The translations under genes were made by a program, and so were the position numbers. Below are positions 55,858 to 64,000 of a DNA stretch of 64,000 nucleotides, piece after piece. The notes beneath the pieces were generated by a model, which saw only the letters and a program-made list of their open reading frames with translations, was not told the origin of the DNA and did not search any database. Origin of the DNA: Limnobacter humi (GTDB lineage Bacteria > Pseudomonadota > Gammaproteobacteria > Burkholderiales > Burkholderiaceae_B); NCBI RefSeq assembly GCF_024518835.1, contig NZ_JANIGO010000002.1:563522-627521 (forward strand), in the 5' to 3' direction. Position 1 is the stretch's first letter; each line of letters begins with the position of its first letter.

Positions 55858-55923
55858 GTTGCACTCTTTGTGGTGTTTGACAAGCCTGTAGTTTACTTCA
55901 CGGCCACGAGGCTTGGGCGACTT

Positions 55924-57063
55924 TTAGACCGATGCAAACCAGAAGTCGTAAGCCATCTTGGACGATGGCGTCACATCATTTTCAAAACCAACCACCCGCT
56001 TTGCAAAACGCATTTGAGAATCAATGATGCGTTTGAAGATGGGACTGGCCGCAGACTCTTTGGCGATGATTTTCCGCCAGGCATTCAGTTGCGCTTTCAG
56101 AATATCTTCGGGCGTGTAGTAATAGCGCACGCCTTGCTTACGGCGCATTTCCTCATAGTCATTGGAAAACCGATCGGCTGCCTTCCAGCTCAAGTCCGAA
56201 GAAGAGGCCTGCAGGGCATAGCGGATGATGGACCTCAATGGGAATGACAGGCCATCAAAGCGGCTCTTGTTGAAAATCACCTCAAACACCTCGCAGCTTT
56301 GGTGGAAGCTGCGAATCATGCACACGGGCGTGACATTGGGAAAACCCAGCGCCCGGTCCGAACTCGGATTGTTGAACTCACCGGCATCGATCAAGCCTTT
56401 GTCCAGCCAGGGCACAATGTCAGCGGGTTGCAGGGCTGTGGGGTTGGCGCCCAATTCACGGTAGACATCGGCCGCCAAGCCAACCGCCCGAAACCGAAGG
56501 TGCGCCATGTCTTTGAGCTCGTCAATCCGCTTTTTGAACCAGCCCAGGGGCTGAGCGGTGAGCGGCCCGTAGAGAAACCCCTGGATATTCAGGTTCATTT
56601 CTTTTTGAACCAACTCGTCATAGAGCTGCTGACCACCGCCATATTGGAACCAAGCCAGAACCTGATTGGAGTCCATGCCAAAACTGGGACCACTGCCAAA
56701 CAATGAAAATGCCGGGTGGCGGTCGTGCCAGTAGGTTGGAACACCATGCCCACCGTCGAGTTGACCCTTGTGCACAGCATTTTGAATGCCGAAGGCTTTC
56801 ACAATGCTGTTGGTTGGGTATACGTCGATGCGCAACTCACCACCGGACATGTCATTGACCTTTTTGGCGAAGTCTTGTGCAAACTCGTTGAATATATCCC
56901 GCGTGGGCCAAGTGCTTTGAAACTTGAGCACGGTGGGCTTGATGGTTTTAACAACCGCAGGGGCCGAAACCTCAGCCTGGGCCTGGGCCTGCGACCCCAC
57001 CAACAGGCCAGCCCCCAACCCAAGACTGTTTTGAACAAATTCACGGCGGCTGCGGTTACTCAT
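55924..57063 (-). CDS. TRAP transporter solute-binding protein, DctP family, Tat signal
   Basis: 379 residues. A twin-arginine motif (SRREFVQN) and hydrophobic stretch predict Tat export. DctP-family marks are LKFQSTWPTRDIFNEFAQDF, the middle LRFRAVGLAADVYRELGANP and the ligand-binding Arg in that segment. TRAP binding proteins of this subclass bind keto acids, lactate or similar acids. No DctQ or DctM membrane genes are within the window. The start overlaps the stop of the lutC-like gene by one base, so the two are co-expressed. Confidence 0.88.
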   Translation of the reverse strand: MSNRSRREFVQNSLGLGAGLLVGSQAQAQAEVSAPAVVKTIKPTVLKFQSTWPTRDIFNEFAQDFAKKVNDMSGGELRIDVYPTNSIVKAFGIQNAVHKGQLDGGHGVPTYWHDRHPAFSLFGSGPSFGMDSNQVLAWFQYGGGQQLYDELVQKEMNLNIQGFLYGPLTAQPLGWFKKRIDELKDMAHLRFRAVGLAADVYRELGANPTALQPADIVPWLDKGLIDAGEFNNPSSDRALGFPNVTPVCMIRSFHQSCEVFEVIFNKSRFDGLSFPLRSIIRYALQASSSDLSWKAADRFSNDYEEMRRKQGVRYYYTPEDILKAQLNAWRKIIAKESAASPIFKRIIDSQMRFAKRVVGFENDVTPSSKMAYDFWFASV

Positions 57064-57752
57064 CAGGCTTCCTTGATGACAACCAGATGGACGCGATAAG
57101 GGCCGTGGGCACCCAGAACAATGGTCTGCTCAATATCGGCGGTGCGTGATGGCCCCGATACACAATTGAGCGCACGCGGCATGGCCATGCCCTGTGCACG
57201 CATTCGGGCAAACACGTCTTCCAGTGTGTGGGCGATCTGGTGCTCATGCACCAGTGCAATGTGTGTCTCGGGCAACAGGTGCGTACTGGCCGGTGTTTCC
57301 GGGCTGCTGGCCAACACCAGCGTGCCGGTTTCAGCGACAGCAAATGCCGTGCCACTGATGCCAACCCGATCGTCTCCCGTGGGGGCACCCCATCGAACCG
57401 GCATGCCCAACGCCTGCCAGTTCAGGTGTTTCAACGAAGGCCACACCACAGCTTCACCTTGGGCAACCAAGCCCTGATGGGCCAGGTAATCCCGGCAGCT
57501 TTGAACGGCTTCTTCCAGGGTGGCGACGCGGTCCACCGAGCACAGCATCGCCTTGGACTTTTCAACAAACAGCGCAACCACATCCTCAACTGGCGAGGGT
57601 TGCGGACCACGACGGTGCTGTTCCATGTACTCTCGCGCCAGTTGAGCCTCGTGGGGTTTTCGCGTGTCTGGCCGGCCCTGCAATGCACGGGTTCGCTTGA
57701 AAATGGCCTCGCGGGCTGCACTGGTATCAAATTCGTCAGCGGAATGGGTCAC
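57063..57752 (-). CDS. LutC/YkgG-family protein (LUD domain)
   Basis: About 229 residues from a GTG at 57752, chosen because the family N-terminus (AAREAIFKRTRALQG) follows; a GTG at 57827 would add 25 residues. The LUD core has GISGTAFAVAETGTLVLAS and the closing LNCVSGPSRTADIEQTIVLG, with HGPYRVHLVV. LutC works with LutA and LutB in L-lactate oxidation, but neither is present nearby. Its partner is instead a TRAP binding protein, which fits a lactate-like substrate (inference). Confidence 0.85.
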   Translation of the reverse strand: MTHSADEFDTSAAREAIFKRTRALQGRPDTRKPHEAQLAREYMEQHRRGPQPSPVEDVVALFVEKSKAMLCSVDRVATLEEAVQSCRDYLAHQGLVAQGEAVVWPSLKHLNWQALGMPVRWGAPTGDDRVGISGTAFAVAETGTLVLASSPETPASTHLLPETHIALVHEHQIAHTLEDVFARMRAQGMAMPRALNCVSGPSRTADIEQTIVLGAHGPYRVHLVVIKEA

Positions 57753-57919
57753 AAGCGAATCCGTGAATAATGAATATTTACGGATTATAGGAAATTGCCT
57801 GCTGCTCTGCGCTTGGGGTTTCCCCACATGCCTTTGCTGGATTTGGAAACCTTCCTCACTGCAAGGCCACAGGGATGGATTACAATGCAGCCTTGATTTT
57901 CAACTGCTGATGTTGCGCC

Positions 57920-58243
57920 ATGACACACGTCGTTACCGAATCCTGCATCAAGTGCAAATACACCGATTGCGTGGATGTTTGCCCTGTGGATTGTTTTCGT
58001 GAAGGCCCAAACTTTCTGGTGATTGATCCGGACGAGTGCATCGACTGCGCAGTCTGCATTCCGGAATGTCCGGTGAATGCCATTTATGCAGAAGAGGATG
58101 TCCCGGCTGACCAGGTGAAATTCATCCAGATCAATGCGGACCTGACCAAAGATTGGCCCAGCATCACCCGCATGAAAGCCCATTTGCCCGACGCCGACGA
58201 TTGGAAGGACGTGAAGGACAAATTGCAGTATCTGGAAAAGTGA
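57920..58243 (+). CDS. fdxA: Seven-iron ferredoxin FdxA
   Basis: 107 residues, the usual FdxA length. Motifs [14 protein letters not shown] and [12 protein letters not shown] bind a [3Fe-4S] and a [4Fe-4S] cluster. The C-terminal extension [20 protein letters not shown] is family-typical. It carries low-potential electrons. The following ferredoxin-NADP reductase starts with a 4-base overlap (GTGA) and should be its redox partner. Confidence 0.96.
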   Translation: MTHVVTESCIKCKYTDCVDVCPVDCFREGPNFLVIDPDECIDCAVCIPECPVNAIYAEEDVPADQVKFIQINADLTKDWPSITRMKAHLPDADDWKDVKDKLQYLEK

Positions 58244-59046
58244 CCACACCCGACGAGAAGTACACCCGAGAAACCATCACCGGTGTTCGGGTGTGGGTGC
58301 CCGGCAAGCTTTTTTCGCTGACCTGTACCAGGCCCACCGGTTTTCGGTTTACTGCTGGGCAGTTTGCCCGGCTGGGTGTTGACAACAGGCTTCAAATCGC
58401 AGGCGAGCCTGATGTTATCTGGCGAGCGTACTCCATGGTGTCCGGGCCGTTTGACGAACACCTGGAATTTTTCTCCATCGTGGTTCCCAACGGTGCATTT
58501 ACCTCGCACTTAAGTCAGCTGAATGTCGGCGACACCCTGTATGTGGACAAAACCAACTTCGGTTTTTTAACCACCGCCCGTTTTGAGTCAGGCCAGCATT
58601 TGTGGCTACTCGGGTCTGGTACCGGGCTTGCACCCTTTCTGTCCATTCTCCACGACCCGGCCACCTGGGAACAGTTTGATAAAATCGTTCTGGTTCACAG
58701 CGCCAGAACCGCTGAGGAGCTGGTTTACCAGGCTGAAATCCAAACTTTCACAGACCATCCACTCATGAGCGAGCTGGTGCCCGACCTGAACAGCCGTTTT
58801 GTCTATGTACCGGTGGTTACCCGTGAAACGGTGGCTAACTGCCTGACGCAACGCATTACCCAACTGATTGACGACGGTGCACTCGAGGCGGTGACTGGTC
58901 TACCGTTTGATCAGCAACACAGCCGCTTCATGATTTGTGGCAATCCAGAGATGGTTACAGACATACGCAAATCACTGAAAAAAAGGGGATTTTCGCCTGC
59001 CAGACGAAACTCGCCAGGTGAAATTGCGGTGGAAAACTACTGGTAA
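58240..59046 (+). CDS. fpr: Ferredoxin-NADP reductase
   Basis: 268 residues from the GTG at 58240. FAD-binding RAYSMVSGP is near residue 65, the NADP-binding [15 protein letters not shown] near 125, and the protein ends in the short aromatic ENYW tail of bacterial Fpr. It transfers electrons between NADPH and ferredoxin or flavodoxin, often in oxidative-stress defence. It is co-translated with fdxA. Confidence 0.93.
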   Translation: MTTPDEKYTRETITGVRVWVPGKLFSLTCTRPTGFRFTAGQFARLGVDNRLQIAGEPDVIWRAYSMVSGPFDEHLEFFSIVVPNGAFTSHLSQLNVGDTLYVDKTNFGFLTTARFESGQHLWLLGSGTGLAPFLSILHDPATWEQFDKIVLVHSARTAEELVYQAEIQTFTDHPLMSELVPDLNSRFVYVPVVTRETVANCLTQRITQLIDDGALEAVTGLPFDQQHSRFMICGNPEMVTDIRKSLKKRGFSPARRNSPGEIAVENYW

Positions 59047-59063
59047 CCTGCCCCACAGGGAAC

Positions 59064-59095
59064 TTGTTGCATTGCAGCAATAATTGTTCGATAAT
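59064..59095 (+). promoter_or_regulatory. Promoter and possible PhaR-type operator of the PHA depolymerase gene
   Basis: TTGCAT, a 17-base spacer and GATAAT form a plausible sigma-70 promoter about 70 bases before the start. Overlapping it, TTGCTGCAATGCAAC (read on the minus strand) is close to the CTGC-N3-GCAG site I recall for PhaR repressors. The last base of the half-site does not match. Confidence 0.4.
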
Positions 59096-59167
59096 CGACA
59101 GATCGCCGTCAGCTTGACGGTCTACCCTGTCGATTCATTCCAATTCTGGCCAAGTACCGGAGGCTGC

Positions 59168-60403
59168 ATGCTGTATCAATTGCACGAGTTTCAACGCGCG
59201 TTGCTCAACCCGATGACCATTTGGGCTGAGGCTGGCGCAAAAATGTACAGCAACCCGTTTAGTCCGTTGGCTCACTCGCCGTTTTCTCGGCGCATTGCAG
59301 CAGGCTTTGAATTGATGTATCGCTTGGGCAAGGAATACGAAAAACCCGAGTTTGGCATCAAAACCGTGAAGTGCGAGGGCCGTGAAGTATCCATCGCGCA
59401 AGAAATCGTGGTGGCCAAGCCATTTTGCCAACTGATTCATTTCCGGAAGCTGATCCCCAGTGAAACCAAACCGCTGGCGCCGCAACCCAAAGTGCTGGTG
59501 GTGGCTCCATTGTCCGGGCACCACGCCACCTTGCTGAGAGACACAGTCCGTACCTTGCTACAGGACCACGATGTTTACATCACCGATTGGGTGGATGCGC
59601 GCATGGTACCGCTGTCTGAAGGGGCGTTTCATCTGGATGATTATGTGCACTACTGCATTGAATTCATTCAATTGCTTGGCCCTGATGTTCACCTGATTTC
59701 GGTCTGCCAACCCACCGTTCCGGTCATGGCTGCCGTGTCAATCATGGCGAGCAACCAAGACCCGAAGCAGGCACGCACCATGACCATGATGGGTGGCCCC
59801 ATCGACACCCGGGAAAGCCCCACCTCAGTGAATGACCTGGCGACCAAGAAACCCCATTCCTGGTTTGAAAACAATGTGATTTACTCGGTGCCGCACACCT
59901 ACCCGGGTTATCTTCGCCGTGTGTATCCTGGTTTTCTGCAACACCTGGGCTTTGTCAGCATGAACCCGGATCGCCATGTGCAAAGCCATTATGACTTCTA
60001 CATGCACTTGGTAGAAGGCGATGGCGAGAGCGCCGAAAGCCATCGTCAGTTTTATGATGAGTACAATGCCGTGCTGGACATGCCTGCCGAATACTATTTG
60101 GACACCATCAAGACAGTCTTCCAGGACCACGCATTGCCCAAAGGACAGTGGACCGTGCGCGACGAACTGGTCAAACCGTCCGACATCAAGACGGTGGCCT
60201 TGTTCACCATCGAAGGCGAGTTGGATGACATTTCCGGCCCAGGCCAAACCAAGGCAGCGCATACCCTGTGCACCGGTATCCCAGCTGCCAAGAAGCAGCA
60301 TTTTGAAGCACCCGAATGCGGACATTATGGTATCTTCAGCGGTCGCCGCTGGCGCGAAATGATCTACCCAAAAATCCGTGAATTCATCGCTTCAAACGCC
60401 TGA
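59168..60403 (+). CDS. phaZ: Intracellular polyhydroxyalkanoate depolymerase
   Basis: 411 residues from the ATG at 59168, with GGAGG upstream. The N-terminus MLYQLHEFQRALLNPMTIWA is that of Cupriavidus PhaZ1-type enzymes. The nucleophile is Cys (C180 in ISVCQPTVPVM) instead of the usual Ser, as in that group. Asp and His partners are in IEGELDDISGPGQT and PECGHYGIFSG. It mobilises stored polyhydroxybutyrate. The rnfB-like gene starts inside its 3' end. Confidence 0.94.
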   Translation: MLYQLHEFQRALLNPMTIWAEAGAKMYSNPFSPLAHSPFSRRIAAGFELMYRLGKEYEKPEFGIKTVKCEGREVSIAQEIVVAKPFCQLIHFRKLIPSETKPLAPQPKVLVVAPLSGHHATLLRDTVRTLLQDHDVYITDWVDARMVPLSEGAFHLDDYVHYCIEFIQLLGPDVHLISVCQPTVPVMAAVSIMASNQDPKQARTMTMMGGPIDTRESPTSVNDLATKKPHSWFENNVIYSVPHTYPGYLRRVYPGFLQHLGFVSMNPDRHVQSHYDFYMHLVEGDGESAESHRQFYDEYNAVLDMPAEYYLDTIKTVFQDHALPKGQWTVRDELVKPSDIKTVALFTIEGELDDISGPGQTKAAHTLCTGIPAAKKQHFEAPECGHYGIFSGRRWREMIYPKIREFIASNA

Positions 60404-61052
60404 CAAACTGGCTGGGCAGTTGGATGACTGCCTGCCCCAAACCCAATGCACCCAATGTGGTTACACCGGGTGCCTGCCATACGCGCAAGCCATGGCAGCT
60501 GGTCAGGCTGACCTGAACCGCTGCCCGCCCGGCGGAGAGCAAACCATGCTCAAGTTGGCGAACCTGCTCAACAAACCGCCAAAACCGATTGACCCGAGTT
60601 GTGGCATCACGCTGGAACGGCACGTGGCCGTGATTGAACCAGAGCACTGCATCGGCTGTACACTGTGTATTAAAGCATGCCCGGTTGATGCCATTGTGGG
60701 CAGCAGCAAGCGCCGCCATGCCGTGATTGCTGAATTGTGCACAGGCTGTGAATTGTGCATTCCCCCCTGCCCTGTTGACTGCATCGACATGCTACTCATG
60801 CCCGCGCACGCGAACTGGACCACCGAGCAGGCTCACGCAGCCCGCGCCAGAATGCACCGGCGATCGGAACGACTGGTGAGACAAAAATCGGAGCAGTCTG
60901 CCCGCCTGGAATCCAAGGCGATCCAAAAGCTCGATGGATTGTCTGAAAGCATGGACCCGGATGCTGCCAAGAAGAAAGCGATCATCGAAGCCGCTTTGGC
61001 CCGTGCACGCGCTCGCCGGCAACAGGGTAACAGTACCGAATCCAAACCATGA
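60378..61052 (+). CDS. RnfB-like ferredoxin
   Basis: 224 residues from a GTG that overlaps phaZ by 26 bases. An N-terminal RnfB-type iron-sulfur motif (CTQCGYTGC, then CPPGG) is followed by two 4Fe-4S motifs (CIGCTLCIKACP and CTGCELCIPPCP). A Lys/Arg-rich helical tail follows. The N-terminal membrane anchor of true RnfB is absent, and no other rnf gene is seen. It may be a soluble electron carrier, for example to the iron-sulfur endonuclease III encoded next. In betaproteobacteria this gene often precedes nth. Confidence 0.88.
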   Translation: MNSSLQTPDKLAGQLDDCLPQTQCTQCGYTGCLPYAQAMAAGQADLNRCPPGGEQTMLKLANLLNKPPKPIDPSCGITLERHVAVIEPEHCIGCTLCIKACPVDAIVGSSKRRHAVIAELCTGCELCIPPCPVDCIDMLLMPAHANWTTEQAHAARARMHRRSERLVRQKSEQSARLESKAIQKLDGLSESMDPDAAKKKAIIEAALARARARRQQGNSTESKP

Positions 61053-61681
61053 ACAAAGCCAAACGCACCGAGATCTTTGGGCGCTTTCGCGCAGCCAACC
61101 CCGAACCCAAAACCGAGTTGGAGTATTCCACGCCTTTTGAGCTGCTGGCCGCGGTGTTGCTCAGTGCACAAGCCACTGACAAGGGCGTGAACATTGCCAC
61201 ACGAAAACTCTTCCCTGTGGCCAATACACCAACGGCGATCGCCGCCTTGGGCGTAGAGGGGGTTGAGCACTACATCAAGACGATCGGATTGTTCAGATCG
61301 AAAGCCAAACACCTGGTGCAAACCGCCGAAATTCTGCGAGACCGTTATAACGGTGAAGTGCCGGAGGATCGGGAAGCCTTGGAAAGCCTGCCAGGGGTTG
61401 GACGCAAAACGGCCAATGTGGTCTTGAACACAGCGTTTGGGCACCCGACCATGGCTGTGGACACCCACATCTTTCGGGTGTCGAACCGCACTGGCATTGC
61501 CCCCGGGAAAAATGTTCTTGAGGTTGAACAACGTTTGCTGAAATTCATCCCTGAGGAATTCATGCTCAATGCCCACCACTGGTTGATTCTCCACGGTCGC
61601 TATGTGTGCAAAGCCCGCAGCCCGGAGTGCGGCCGTTGTAGTATCGTGGACCTTTGTGAATACAAGAAGAAAACCCAATGA
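61049..61681 (+). CDS. nth: Endonuclease III (DNA glycosylase/AP lyase)
   Basis: 210 residues. The helix-hairpin-helix is LPGVGRKTANVVL, whose Lys is the Schiff-base residue; the catalytic Asp is in MAVDTHIFRV. Four Cys (CKARSPECGRCSIVDLC) bind a 4Fe-4S cluster. It removes oxidised pyrimidines in base excision repair. Both ends overlap neighbours by 4 bases. Confidence 0.97.
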   Translation: MNKAKRTEIFGRFRAANPEPKTELEYSTPFELLAAVLLSAQATDKGVNIATRKLFPVANTPTAIAALGVEGVEHYIKTIGLFRSKAKHLVQTAEILRDRYNGEVPEDREALESLPGVGRKTANVVLNTAFGHPTMAVDTHIFRVSNRTGIAPGKNVLEVEQRLLKFIPEEFMLNAHHWLILHGRYVCKARSPECGRCSIVDLCEYKKKTQ

Positions 61682-62769
61682 GCCACGCGATCTGTGTCCG
61701 CCGCTGTGAGACCGCCACACTGGACGACGTTGTGTCTGCACTGGACGATGCACTGACCCAGGCCAGTTTGCGGCGCCACAGTGACTACGTCAGCCGGGTA
61801 TGGGTACTGTGTACACCACATTTTTCCTCCATGATGGCCGATGTTGCGCAAGCAGCGGTGACGAAGACACAATGCATGAATGTGTGGGGCGGATGTGTCT
61901 CCGGGCTAGTTGTCGATGGTGAGGTGACAGGTCATGAACCGGCCATCGCAGTGGCGGTTTTTGGCCATGCTTTTGAGACAGCAGGCCATGAAGGCCAACC
62001 GTTTGACAGCATTCGCCTGCAACTGTCGGAGCATGACCCATCGGCCCACACTGTGGATGTGGCACAGCTGAATGAACCTGGTACGGTGGTGCACAATGCC
62101 GATTGCTTGGGCATGCTGTCCTACGGTGCGAATTACGCCAAGATGCCACGCCTGCACCACGGTCGACTGGCGGGCGATCATCTTGCTGACACCGTGTTGA
62201 GAGTCTCCAACCCCCTGGTGCTGAATTCAGAAGGTTTAGAATTCCTGACCGATCCGCAGGTGGTCGAGGAGTCTAATGGTTTGTTTCTGATTCAGATCAA
62301 TGGCTTACCTGCCGCACACGCCCTGAGGTGCCCCGCAGAACAAACCAAACCTGTCGGGCTGCGCTTGCAGGTGTTTCATGCCCATGGGGAAAGTTGGGTG
62401 CCTGTGATGGAAATTCATGCGGACGGAACTCTAGGACTGGCGGCACCGGTCGTCAAGGGTCAGCGTGTACGCCTGGCCCGTCGAACTGCGCAAGCCATTG
62501 AACGAGAAATTCCCGACTGGAAAACTGCCGCAGCCAAACGGTTTAACAACCAGCCACCCGCCATCGGCGTGCTCTTTGCCGGATTTGAAAGAAGCGCACT
62601 GTGCCATGAAACCGATCAGGACATTGCCGCGGTGTTGGCTGCCTTTCCGGATACCCAGTGGTTTGGTGCACTGGGACAGGCTGCCTGGCTCAATGATGGC
62701 GCAACGCTGTTAACCCCACCCAGAAACAACCGCCTGAGTATTTGCCTGTTTAACGCTGACCATGTTTAA
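61678..62769 (+). CDS. FIST N/C-domain signal-sensing protein
   Basis: 363 residues. The N-terminal FIST domain has WGGCVSGLVVDGEV and the C-terminal domain has PAIGVLFAGFERSALC, followed by the acidic DTQWFGALGQAAWL segment. FIST proteins are thought to bind small molecules such as amino acids, and often accompany sensors. Here no kinase is adjacent. The start overlaps the nth stop by 4 bases, so it belongs to the same operon. Confidence 0.85.
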   Translation: MSHAICVRRCETATLDDVVSALDDALTQASLRRHSDYVSRVWVLCTPHFSSMMADVAQAAVTKTQCMNVWGGCVSGLVVDGEVTGHEPAIAVAVFGHAFETAGHEGQPFDSIRLQLSEHDPSAHTVDVAQLNEPGTVVHNADCLGMLSYGANYAKMPRLHHGRLAGDHLADTVLRVSNPLVLNSEGLEFLTDPQVVEESNGLFLIQINGLPAAHALRCPAEQTKPVGLRLQVFHAHGESWVPVMEIHADGTLGLAAPVVKGQRVRLARRTAQAIEREIPDWKTAAAKRFNNQPPAIGVLFAGFERSALCHETDQDIAAVLAAFPDTQWFGALGQAAWLNDGATLLTPPRNNRLSICLFNADHV

Positions 62770-63193
62770 TCCAACTCGAGACCAAGCCCGCCTGTTTTTT
62801 CTGAACACCTGGAAAAAATACCACCAGGAACAACCGATTTCCGAAGCGGAAAGTTTGGCCTTGCAGTGGATGAGCCGCCATCCAGAATACTTCCCCACAT
62901 TTGACGCCGACCTGGAAGAAGTGTTGGCCCGGGATTACTCGGTGGAAGGTGGAGAAGGAAACCCGTTTCTGCATTTGTCGATGCACCTGGCGGTGGCTGA
63001 GCAGGTGAGCATTGATCAACCCCCCGGCATACGCAGTGCGTTTGCAAAACTGTGCGAAAAAATGGGTGATGAACACCAGGCTGCACACCAAGTGTTTGAG
63101 TGCCTGGCCGAACAAATCTATCAACAGCAGCGAAATGGCGTGCCCTTCAGCAGTGAGCGGTACATCAACTGCATTATTGACCACTGCATGTAG
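62762..63193 (+). CDS. DUF1841 family protein
   Basis: 143 residues, soluble. It opens with MFNPTRDQARLFFLNTWKKY and has HLSMHLAVAEQVSIDQP in the middle, both typical of DUF1841, a small proteobacterial family of unknown role. The second motif holds two His that could bind a metal. It overlaps the FIST gene by 8 bases and ends the operon. Confidence 0.85.
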   Translation: MFNPTRDQARLFFLNTWKKYHQEQPISEAESLALQWMSRHPEYFPTFDADLEEVLARDYSVEGGEGNPFLHLSMHLAVAEQVSIDQPPGIRSAFAKLCEKMGDEHQAAHQVFECLAEQIYQQQRNGVPFSSERYINCIIDHCM

Positions 63194-63196
63194 GCA

Positions 63197-63226
63197 TAAA
63201 AAAGCCACCCGAAGGTGGCTTTTTTG
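63197..63226. terminator. Bidirectional Rho-independent terminator
   Basis: AAGCCACC and GGTGGCTT pair around a CGAA loop, with A-run and T-run flanks, between the convergent DUF1841 and cytochrome c genes. Confidence 0.9.
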
Positions 63227-63245
63227 TTACGGAACCACATACAGC

Positions 63246-63578
63246 TTACTTTCGCAGGTACAAATCACCATTGAGCGATGCGAAGTAGGCGGTCAAGTTG
63301 TCGATGTCGTCTCTGCTCAAGGCAGCAGCCATTCCGGCCATGATGGCATTTTTACGGCCACCACTCTGGTACTCCTTCAGCGCATGCGCCAGGTAATCCT
63401 TGTGTTGGCCAGCCAGCTTGGGGTACGACGGATCAACAGGCTTGTTCCAATCGTTGTTTGCGGCATGGCATGCCGCACATTGCGCCTCGGCCTTGGCTTT
63501 GCCAGCGGCAATGTCAGCGGCCTGAACAGATGCGGAGGCCAGCAACAAGGCGGCCGCCAATGCGAATGTCTGCTTCAT
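63246..63578 (-). CDS. Class I cytochrome c (c4/c553-like)
   Basis: 110 residues with a signal peptide ending SVQA. The haem motif is CAACH, and the Met ligand is probably in GRKNAIMAGMAAAL. The mature part is about 90 residues and resembles one half of a di-haem cytochrome c4. It follows a similar cytochrome by 30 bases. The pair may work together as a split c4 or serve one oxidase. Confidence 0.92.
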   Translation of the reverse strand: MKQTFALAAALLLASASVQAADIAAGKAKAEAQCAACHAANNDWNKPVDPSYPKLAGQHKDYLAHALKEYQSGGRKNAIMAGMAAALSRDDIDNLTAYFASLNGDLYLRK

Positions 63579-63608
63579 GGTGCGAAAATCCTTGTGATGT
63601 CCGAGTGA

Positions 63609-63956
63609 TTATTTGGCTTGGGAATAATAGGCTGCCAAATCGGCAATGTCCTGGTCGGTTAGGGTTTCAGCAATGCCGCGCATGGTGGGGTGGCTGCGAT
63701 CGCCCTTCTTGTAACCCTGCAAGGCCGCCTCAATGTATTTGGCGTTTTGGCCGCCAATATAGGGCACGCTGTACACCGTCGGGAAACTGGCTTTGTAGCC
63801 CGGAATGCCATGGCAACCAATGCACATGGAGTTTTTGGACTCAGCTGCTTTGGCATTGCCTTCCACTGCCTGGGCGGGCGCAGCAAAACAAACAGCCAAC
63901 AGGCCACCCGCGGCCAGGGCACGTGCTGCAGAACTCATCAAACCGATACGTTTCAT
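63609..63956 (-). CDS. Class I cytochrome c (c4/c553-like)
   Basis: 115 residues from the ATG at 63956 (a GTG lies just before it). The signal peptide ends APAQA. The haem motif is CIGCH, and the Met ligand lies in RSHPTMRGIAETL. The closing DIADLAAYYSQ is typical of c553/c4 halves. It is the first gene of the two-cytochrome unit. The 44 bases beyond it show nothing further. Confidence 0.92.
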   Translation of the reverse strand: MKRIGLMSSAARALAAGGLLAVCFAAPAQAVEGNAKAAESKNSMCIGCHGIPGYKASFPTVYSVPYIGGQNAKYIEAALQGYKKGDRSHPTMRGIAETLTDQDIADLAAYYSQAK

Positions 63957-64000
63957 CACACTCTCTCGTCACTGTCGTTGTTATTCGATGGAGGCCAGCA

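Noticed and set aside
1-64000. Search for CRISPR arrays, insertion sequences, integrases, phage genes and att sites
   Set aside because: No regularly spaced repeats, transposase or integrase motifs, or tRNA-proximal direct repeats were seen. The only perfect tandem array is the 3 x 15 bp repeat at hrcA.

Overview
The window looks like chromosomal DNA of a free-living betaproteobacterium of the order Burkholderiales. Base composition is moderately GC-rich. The housekeeping genes (gltX-metZ, hrcA-hemH-grpE-dnaK-dnaJ, nadK-recN, fur, bamE, dapB, zapB-zapA-6S RNA, lgt, uvrB, nth), intracellular polyhydroxyalkanoate (PHA) genes, a livFGHMJ system and several class I cytochromes c fit this order. 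I suspect a Limnobacter-like organism, but that is recognition and not a computed result. I see no insertion sequence, integrase, phage gene, CRISPR array or rRNA operon. There is one tRNA (Asn, minus strand) and one 6S RNA.

Layout. 1-3.1 kb: peptide-type ABC transporter genes and a Tat-exported M15-like peptidase. 3.1-5.8 kb: gltX-metZ, translationally coupled. 6-9.4 kb: an H-NS-like protein, an isochorismatase-family hydrolase, a TauE/SafE permease and a long Gly/Ala/Ser/Pro repeat protein. 9.4-13.6 kb: fatty-acid genes (long-chain-type acyl-CoA dehydrogenase, divergent TetR regulator with palindromes between them, AidB-like dehydrogenase). 13.6-18.1 kb: two inverted modules that each pair an LVIVD beta-propeller lipoprotein with a DUF305 protein. 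18.2-22.5 kb: an isoquinoline-oxidoreductase-type molybdenum hydroxylase with its XdhC and MocA maturation factors. 22.5-25.2 kb: an operon of a DUF1295 membrane reductase, a methyltransferase resembling plant coclaurine N-methyltransferase, and an exported protein. 25.3-27.3 kb: a hybrid histidine kinase whose membrane sensor resembles the copper/ethylene-binding domain of plant ETR1.

27.8-34 kb: a Pro-rich exported protein, an SGNH lipoprotein, tRNA-Asn, an aspartate aminotransferase, uvrB and a low-molecular-weight phosphatase. 34-34.5 kb is a GC-rich stretch without a convincing gene. 34.5-43.9 kb: the heat-shock cluster (with a clear sigma-32 promoter before grpE), ferrochelatase, hrcA, nadK, recN and fur. 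44-48 kb: bamE, dapB, zapB/zapA, 6S RNA, a second TauE/SafE permease and lgt. 48-53.6 kb: a cytochrome c and a branched-chain amino acid ABC transporter. 53.6-57.8 kb: a CDP-6-deoxy-sugar-reductase-like flavoprotein, an SDR protein, a PHA-granule protein, a TRAP solute-binding protein and an orphan LutC. 57.9-63.2 kb: ferredoxin, ferredoxin reductase, PHA depolymerase, RnfB-like ferredoxin, endonuclease III, FIST and DUF1841 genes, mostly with overlapping ends. The window closes with two small cytochromes c.

Most neighbouring same-strand genes overlap by 4 bases (ATGA or GTGA), so operons are tight. Start codons were chosen by ribosome-binding sites, signal peptides and family N-termini; doubtful ones are flagged. 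The items most worth a second look are the ETR1-like sensor kinase, the CNMT-like/DUF1295 operon, the twin LVIVD-DUF305 modules, the repeat protein, and the triple 15-bp repeat that straddles the hrcA stop codon.
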